This document shows positions 56,177-64,000 of a stretch of 64,000 bases of DNA, in pieces (position 1 is the first letter of the stretch; the number at the start of each line of letters is the position of its first letter). The DNA comes from Antennarius striatus. Lineage: Eukaryota > Chordata > Actinopteri > Lophiiformes > Antennariidae. The stretch spans positions 5,448,197 through 5,512,196 of the forward strand of contig NC_090789.1 of NCBI RefSeq assembly GCF_040054535.1. The letters run 5' to 3'. The notes below the pieces were generated by a model. It was not told where the DNA came from and did no database searches. It saw nothing but the letters and a program-made list of their open reading frames with translations. Both the position numbers and the translations under genes were made by a program.

Positions 56177-58131
56177 TGTGCTCTGGATAAGAGAAAATTA
56201 AATTGAGAGGGAGAGATAAAGTGATAAAAAAAATGCTTCACTATATAACAAGTATCACATCTTGCAGTTTGTGGCTAATCAACCGTTATTTATGTGCAAT
56301 AACTCATGCTGAAGTGCAGGTACAGACAAAGAAGCATTTACATCATACTGAATGTACTCAGTGACAAAGATTGGGCACCAAGGCCTCATAAAATCAGGTT
56401 TGCCCATTGAGGTAAATGATTGCTTGTGTAAATTGGGCTCATTTATAAGATGGAGTGTGTGTGTGGCAGCATAATTAATTTGTCAGTCTATTCTGGTGGT
56501 GATATCTATTCTTCCTCACAAGGTTATAGCACCCTTTGTGCTTTATGGCCTATCAAGGAGAGGTAGATGGCCAACAGAGAAAAGAGTTGGAGCATATAGG
56601 AAGCAGTAGGACAGAAAACATTCTGAAGACAGTGTGTGTGAGAGGTTTTCTCCATTCATTACACCATATGTCTGCAAAAATAAGGGACCCTCAGTACATG
56701 ACTCCATCCAACGACCTCATGCTTTTAGAACAGGCTCGGTGAGCAGCACTCCCACAGGAGATGACAGGGGAGGCGGTTCTTTTTGCGGAACTCAAGAGCA
56801 TCTAAAAGGGGAGAGGGGGGGGTGCAGTGAAAGAGAGGGAAGTTAAGTATTAAAGTGGGGGGTGGGAAATGATCGGAGAGGGACAAAGAGATTGACAGCT
56901 GGAAGTGATAAAGACAGAAGACGGAAAGTAAAGTGAGGGAAAGAGAATTGCAAAACAGAGATAGGGAGTCGGGAGAAGGGGAAGGCAGCTCGCTGGCTTA
57001 GATAAGCGGGGAAAAGGGATGAAGCTGCTGAGGGTTGGGGTAGACAGGGGGGAAAAACAGAGTGACTGGGGATGATTTATTAAAACTGAATGAGGCAGCG
57101 CTTCAGATACAGCTGCCACTTCTCACTGAGATTCAGGGCGAGTGACAGTGACACATCAGTCAATAAACACAAAACTTTGTGTAAGAAAAAGTTCTGAACA
57201 ACTGACGACAGGTGTTGGAGGTCACAAAGTGGCCCCCGCTGAACCCAGTGCAGGCTTGAATCCTCAGTGTTCCTGCCTCACCCTGTGTTCATGCTATTTT
57301 TCATTCAGACTCCGACTAAGAATTTCAACGCATGCATGAATACACTACCAGTCACAGTGAAATGGAATAAGCTGATTTATAGGAGGAGTGACTAAGAGAC
57401 ATTGTGCAGCATCAGCACACAAAACACACGTCAGCAGCATCACAATGTGTCTCCTTACTGGAATAGTGTCAGTTATACTAACCTACAATGGGCAGACAAT
57501 ATAAAAGCAGAATGGATGAACGGATGTTAGCTGTCAGAATAGAGGTTTAATGTGCATCGCATGCAAAATAATGAAACCACACAGCTTGGATGCATTAGAT
57601 GGGGCACTTAAATGCACCATTTACTGTCACATGTGGTCTGCCAGTAAAAAAAAAAAAAAAAAAACCCCAACAAAAACACGGAGTGTGGGGTCATAGGAAT
57701 CACTGCTTTTATTGACCACATTAAGAGATAGAATTGTTAAGAATGAGGTCATATTTTTAAGTTTTTGTGTTATGGTTCATAGTCTGGAATAGACTAACAA
57801 ATGAGAAGAACGTTGGTTAATAAAACACGTGCTGAGGTTTGAATATACATTGAAATGCTTGGGATTTTTGCAAGTGGACAACTGAATAAGAATATATGAC
57901 ACAATTGTAGCTTTGTTTCATATATTGTAATGCAGTAATGCAGAAATGTTACACATGTTATCATTAATAAATACCCGTAAGTGATATATTAACTTATGTA
58001 ATCAGCCTTCACCCCAGAGTCTAATTAATGTAAAGGTGCTTCAAATTCGAAGTCTTTTCTCATTAAATATTTCAACAGTTTAATCTGCCTCATGGACATT
58101 TTGTATCTGTATGTGAGTGTATGTGGAAGTC

Positions 58132-58152
58132 TGTGTGTGTGTGTGTGTGTGG
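58132..58152. repeat. (TG)n microsatellite with G run
   Basis: TG units followed by nine to ten G. Confidence 0.85.
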
Positions 58153-59485
58153 GGGGGGGTCCTTGCACTTGGGGTTGTCCTTTAGAGGACCATTGAGTTG
58201 ATGGACAGATTCGGATCACAGATTTCCTGTAAACTCAATGAAGCGGGGTGCAGGAACAGGCAGTTTGACATTTTTTTTCTGATAGTCCCTGGAAGCTCTT
58301 GTAATATGTTGGGGTATGACTGATGGATAGCAAACATCAACATATGCTGAGCGTCATTGAGCTGATGGCCGGTATTATTGAGGAGACATTGTTAATGAAA
58401 GCCTGTATTACATCATGGTTTTGACACCAGGGGTGAAATTCATTCTCACCTTGTTGAATTAAAAATTACAGCCCTTTCCAGGTGATGTCTCTCCATGGAG
58501 CAAACAAATGCACTCGAGCGTCGTTTCCTGAGCTGAAGCAATTCATGCAGAGTAAATAAAAGCCCCCATCAGAGTGGCGACCGTTAATGGGAAGAAAATT
58601 AATTACAACAAAATGTTCTCTGTCATTTGCTCGACTCCTGTTGGATTGGATGACCGCCTTCTCTCCTGTGTCAGCTCCCGCAAGTACTTCTGTTCCTTCT
58701 CGACAGCTAATGACTGGTCAGATGTGTGGGAGTGTGTGTGTGTGTGTGTATTTCTGTGTATGTGCCTCGGTTGTGTGTGTATGTGTGTGCAGAGATTGGC
58801 AGAGGGGAACAGAGAGGGGAACGATTCGTAATCAGGTACCATCAGCACTCCCATAAGTGAGGCAAAGAGAAATAAGCTTAGCTAATATAAAAACAGCCGA
58901 CTGGAATATTATCATTCAGAGACAGGTGGTGAGTCATGGAGGCATAAGAAATGGTAGACATCAAACAGTGCGTCTGAGGGAGGAACAGACAAAAGTAATT
59001 AGACAACTCAAACAGAAGAGAAGACTGAGAGGAAGTATGAAAGTAAAGCAGCGGAGAGAGAAGAGGGAAAAAAAAATCCCTGCAGGAGATAAAGTGTAAA
59101 AACAGATCAAGAGTCCCTGAGGTGGCAAATTTGAGAGCAATGGAGGGAGGCGGGGGGGACAGAGGAGGAAAACACAGAGGGATGGGGGGGGCGGGGCGGC
59201 GAAGCCAGTTTCAAACGATGAGAGATGAATCTCTGCTTGACAGCAGATAGGGGTCAGTTATGACAAGTGTCCCCCCACCACCCCCTCTATCCTCAGTGGG
59301 AGTATCGTCCAGCGTTGAGTTATCAGCTGCCAGTCGGCGTTCAGGTCCCACGGACACAAGGTGACCTTGAATGAAACAGTCGGTCGGTGGCAGGAAGCGG
59401 CAGACTGCTGACAGTGACAGGTGTTCGCTCCCATCGGTATACTGTCATCATGGCTTATTCATTCAGAGACACAGAACTTTAGGGG

Positions 59486-59509
59486 CACACACACACACAC
59501 ACACACACA
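59486..59509. repeat. (CA)n microsatellite
   Basis: Short uninterrupted CA tract. Confidence 0.93.
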
Positions 59510-60410
59510 GATTGGATATGAATCAAAGGTGCCACATGTAGTAATCCTTGCTTTGATGTAAAAAAAAAAAATCACACTCAATAAGGAGAATAACCACAGT
59601 TGTGAAGGGAAGCATCTGCATTCTGACACCCTGTCAGATTCACTCAGCAGTGATGCGAGGCCGATTAGGACGGCGTTCGGCAAAGAGGGCCAGATTTTTT
59701 TCGCAACGGGTTAAGAAAACAAAAAAACTGAAGTTGATGAATCGCCACATTTCCCCAACCGCCTGGGTTAATGTGTTTTTCGACGGCGCTTTGCTTTTCC
59801 GTTGAAAGTGTTAACGATTGTAATACATCAGTGAAATGTGAAGTTAAATGCGTTCCAGGTTCCAAACCGATCCACGGGAAGGAAGATAGCATTTTAGAAA
59901 ACATGACAACAATTTCGCATCACAACACACCGACACATTTTTCATGAAAAGTTCGTGCAGTAAACACAATAGCGCGCGTGTTTGTGGGAGAACTTCCTGA
60001 TAACAAGCTTCGGTGTGATGACAGCTGGAGTGAAAGGAAAGATATTAAAACCCCTCAGTCATCCACAAACAATTGCAAGTGGCTCATTTGGGAGCAGGAC
60101 TTTGGTGCGGCAGCCACTGAAAAAGTAGACTTAAATTATTTGCTGGTGGTGGATTGGTTGATGTTTTTATGAGGCCGGCGACCGGGGAAGAACCGGGTCT
60201 GAACAATTGTATTGTCCAAGAGGGTTTGATTAATATGAAGGGGGGCAGAGGAACAATTCCTACGGTGTTATCAGGAGCAAACAGGGGGGATGGGAGGGCC
60301 TAAAACCAAGCAGGAGTATCGTCAGTGGACCCCCCCCCCGCCCCCTGCTGTGATTCATACTGATGGATTGATAGCATCTGATGTGGATTATGTTTTTGTT
60401 TACCTGTGTT

Positions 60411-60412
<2 letters not shown>

Positions 60413-60483
<71 letters not shown>
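60413..60483. repeat. (TG)n microsatellite
   Basis: About 35 uninterrupted TG units. Confidence 0.97.
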
Positions 60484-60484
<1 letters not shown>

Positions 60485-61372
60485 ACAGCTGCAATGGAAG
60501 GAATTGTGTTGCTGTGTTTACACCGTGATTGAAAATCTTTCCTCTCCTGCACTTAACTACTGATTGATTTGACCTTGCTGACACAATCCATTTGTTTCAC
60601 AGACCGCTGATGAAAAAGCTCTTCAATCTCACTGCCTTTTTTTTTTTTTTTGCTTTTTTATTTGTCGTTGTTGTTATTGGCCTATAAAAGATGCAGGTAT
60701 TTTGACCTGAGTTAAATACTATCAAATAAGGGCAGAAACTTATTTGCCTGATGTGGCAGTTTCTTAGTCAATGAAGGAAAAAAGCGGATACCGTCTTCTT
60801 TTCAAATGGAGACGCGCAGCTGTGTGGGATAACAACCTGGTGTTTGATTAAAATATTACGTTTGTTCCCCCTACAAATACAGCTGACATATGAACAGCTC
60901 GCTGTTGAAGCCCTAAAAAATCCTCGGGGTGTTTGCTGCATAAAATGACATCCCGAAAGGAAAAAAAAAAAAAAAAGAGCGAGTGAGATTCTTTATTAAG
61001 CTCTCCTCATTTCTGGAAGAAACCATCAGTGGCTGTCAAACTGATTTAAGAGGGAAAAGCAACTGCAAAAAAAATTGTGACAATCGTGTTCACGGGAGGC
61101 GACGACGATGACACAGGAGACTGGAGAAAAGTGAGGAGGTGGATGATTATGTGTGTGTGTGTCTCTTTTGGAGTCTCCCATTGGGACCCCCCCTGGCCGG
61201 GCAGGACTGACTGCTGAGGGGGGTTGATTGGCATGAAGACAACACTCTTGCCCCCATCCTCCCCAACCTACTCCTCCCTCTCCTGCTCGTCTCCCTTGTC
61301 TTCCTCCCAGCTCTGTAATGCTGATGATGTGTGCAGCTCTGGGTTTACTTCTGCTGCATAATCAAATAGATG

Positions 61373-61373
<1 letters not shown>

Positions 61374-61430
<57 letters not shown>
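61374..61430. repeat. (CA)n microsatellite
   Basis: About 28 uninterrupted CA units. Confidence 0.97.
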
Positions 61431-61434
<4 letters not shown>

Positions 61435-64000
61435 ACACAAACCATCAGCTTTGGTTGGCAACCACTTAAGACAGTAAAACACTTGTCCTCAGTGATCAGA
61501 CTCTTTTCTCTAAACATGATTATCATGCAGGGAGAGTCCGACACAGCGCACTGACCCCAACAACCGCAACTCTTATTTTAGAGAACGTTTCACAAATATA
61601 GCCCCCCCCCTCCATATACCCAAAACACTAACTCTAACTAGAAAGGAAAGTGTGTGTTACTGACACTGTTACCAATGGTTATGTTCTACTCAGAAACAAC
61701 CCCAAAGCAAGGACATAGTGTCGAAGCACGAGAGACATCACCACGCTGAAGCCGAAGCTGAGTCACTCTTCTATTGTCTGTACCTGTGCTTTTCACACTG
61801 TGAATGTCAAAATGCCTCCAGAGGAAAAAAAGAACAGGTACAAACAGACAAGCAGAGCTAGGTCGGTGCTAATTAACATCATTTGTCAGCCACAGGAGAT
61901 CTGTCAAAGGTACGAAGATGTCACCAGATGACCGCTAGCAGATCATCTGCAGCTCCGATGAAGAGCGTTCGTCCAATTTTTGACCCCAAATATGCAGCAT
62001 CCAGAAGGTATCAAGTGTTTATATGACTAATACTATTTCTACCTTTTGTGCATGTTCTTACCCTCTCAAACACAGCCCTGCAGTTTATGTTACAGAGAAG
62101 TGCTTAGTTCTCTATTTGGTAAAAAGAGTCCAATTACATTTTAAACAGATGAATGATTTAAAGGCACTAAAAATCAATGGAATGTGAGGGTTCTATTGAA
62201 GATTTTGCGCTTTTGAGCCTGAGACTCTTAAGAAATTACATCTACTGTACAATTGATGTAAAATTAAAAATAATAATAATAATAAAACAACCTTGGTGGT
62301 TATTTCATGAACTTTCTTTGTGATTGTTCCTCATTCAGTCAAACAGCATCATGAAAGACAGATTGTCATCAGTTGGAAGTGATCTTTATTCTTCAGCCAA
62401 ATTCTGGAAATACTGTATGACATATTTCAAAATCTGTCTGCGCAAAGCACCACAAACTCAGATGGATTGAGATGTCTCCAGTCTTTGGCGCTGCATCAAA
62501 AAGGGAGCGCTAATCACCTTATCCCTTGTCTTTTGACTTTTCTGTGCATAAATCTCCTCACAGGATGAAATGAGTCAGATTATAGCAACACAACCTGAGG
62601 AAAACTTTACTTGTTTTTTACGTTATCCCTCAAGTGTCATTCTTTATAGATCCTAAAGATCCAATCAGATTTTGCTTTATCGCTCACATTTCCCTCTGTG
62701 AACCTTTGGATGCCAAATAAATAATGACCACCACCGTGAGCATGGAGGAGCAGCATCTCCCATCATTTTAAGAATCACATGACTCAATAGGTGAGATCTG
62801 ACTGCTCATAGGTAATTTATTCGCATCAGAACCAAGGTTATGAAGGATGCACGGCCACCACTGTGAGAATCATTAATTGATAACCATATTCAGTCCTCCC
62901 TGAAGGTTGTTGTGTCTTCAACTCTCTGGGGTGCTAATAAGCTAAAGGAGAGTGTCGGCCAGAATCCATCTCCATTAAATTCAAGGAGCCAGGTCCCACA
63001 ATGTGACCCCTATTCACTATGATTTATTGCACGAAGAGAATAAATGAACACGAAGAACAAAGGACAGACGGCTAATGAAATCATTGGCCTAATAGTTGTG
63101 TCAGTTCAGATGTGAATAGAGATGTAATTGAATGGAGTTGTGAAGAAGTGATAGACCCAGAGACACAGTCCTCGGATCACTGCTGAGTGTAGGTCTCACT
63201 CTTGATTAGCTCTTTGGCAAACTCAGCATGTATGTCAGCTCTTTGCTTCTAATTCTAGATGTATGATGAATTGTTATAATAAACCGCCATTCAGTCATGG
63301 GAGACAGGGAACAAAATCTTGCAGAAAGACACATCGATCTTAAACGTGGACAGTTTTTTTCCCCCGGTTTTTATTTTACAGTTTGAGCCCAAATTGGCTC
63401 CGGCGAGATTGCACTACTGAGTGAAAAGTGAAACATCCCTTTGGATTTGTTTGCTTGTGCGAACACATTTGTCCATGCAGGAAGTAAGAATTACACAGGC
63501 TGTGTACCGTGCAGTCACTAGATGTCAGTCTTTACTGGGGCTGTTCTTGTTTGATCTCACTGCCTCTGACACCAGGTCAAATATGGGCTGTTGACTCATC
63601 TCTATCAAATCCATCAAACAAGGGCGATTGCAATCATGAGCTCTGCAGCTGTTGAGCCGAATCCAACTGCAGATTATCATGAAGGGTCACAAAGGCACGG
63701 GCTTGTTGGGATGCTGACCAACAAATCAGTAAAATCCAACACAGATCACTGCTTCTAGATTTCAACAAAACCTTTTCAGAATCAGTTGAATTTCATCTAA
63801 TTTGAGAGGTTTTTTGTTTTTTTTTTGTTTGTTTTTTGCTGCGCAAAAATCCAGTTGGGTTGTGCTTTAACCTTGAAAAAAAATTCACATGTATTTTAAG
63901 GTAGCTGGTTGAAAATCACTTGCTTTTAACACAATAGCAAATGTGTCATCAAAACAATGCTTGATTCTATATAAATTTGATATGTTTTGCAGCTAATTTA

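Overview
This is nuclear DNA of a ray-finned (teleost) fish. The signs are long CA/TG microsatellites every few kb, spliced vertebrate genes with short exons, a decayed L2-type LINE and a fish-type gammaretrovirus-like endogenous retrovirus (ERV). I cannot name the species.

Two host genes can be rebuilt exon by exon, both on the minus strand. RP9 (retinitis pigmentosa 9 / PIM1-associated protein) has six coding exons between 18536 and 13892, giving 220 residues. The homologue of human C18orf21 (UPF0711, a zinc-ribbon protein linked to RNase MRP) has five coding exons between 45543 and 30753, giving 229 residues, including a 23-nt microexon and an 8.8-kb intron. All splice sites used are GT-AG and all phases agree.

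Between the two genes, in plus orientation, lies a complete proviral unit at 20967-29923. Its two 479-bp LTRs look identical and are flanked by a 5-bp duplication (ACAGC). It has a tRNA-Phe primer-binding site, a 1-kb CA-rich leader, an intact gag, a protease reached through a UGA-CUAG stop, reverse transcriptase, RNase H, integrase, a shortened env and a polypurine tract. The insertion must be recent, yet pol carries an in-frame UGA and two reading-frame breaks and env lacks most of its ectodomain. This copy is therefore defective as read. Between protease and reverse transcriptase is an extra domain with two His-Val-Thr motifs, resembling a 2H phosphoesterase (CNPase/LigT-like) core. I regard this as the most interesting signal in the window, though still a hypothesis.

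The rest is noncoding: 1-13.8 kb (microsatellites and a CpG-rich promoter-like patch near 10.1-10.6 kb), 18.7-20.9 kb (LINE remnant), C18orf21 introns (31-45 kb, including a TATA-driven candidate alternative first exon near 32.7 kb) and 45.6-64 kb. That last stretch holds a possible divergent promoter, a CpG-rich possible 5' exon near 48.0-48.2 kb, one well-delimited 49-nt candidate exon at 55.0 kb, long CA/TG tracts, and otherwise AT-rich sequence without recognisable genes.
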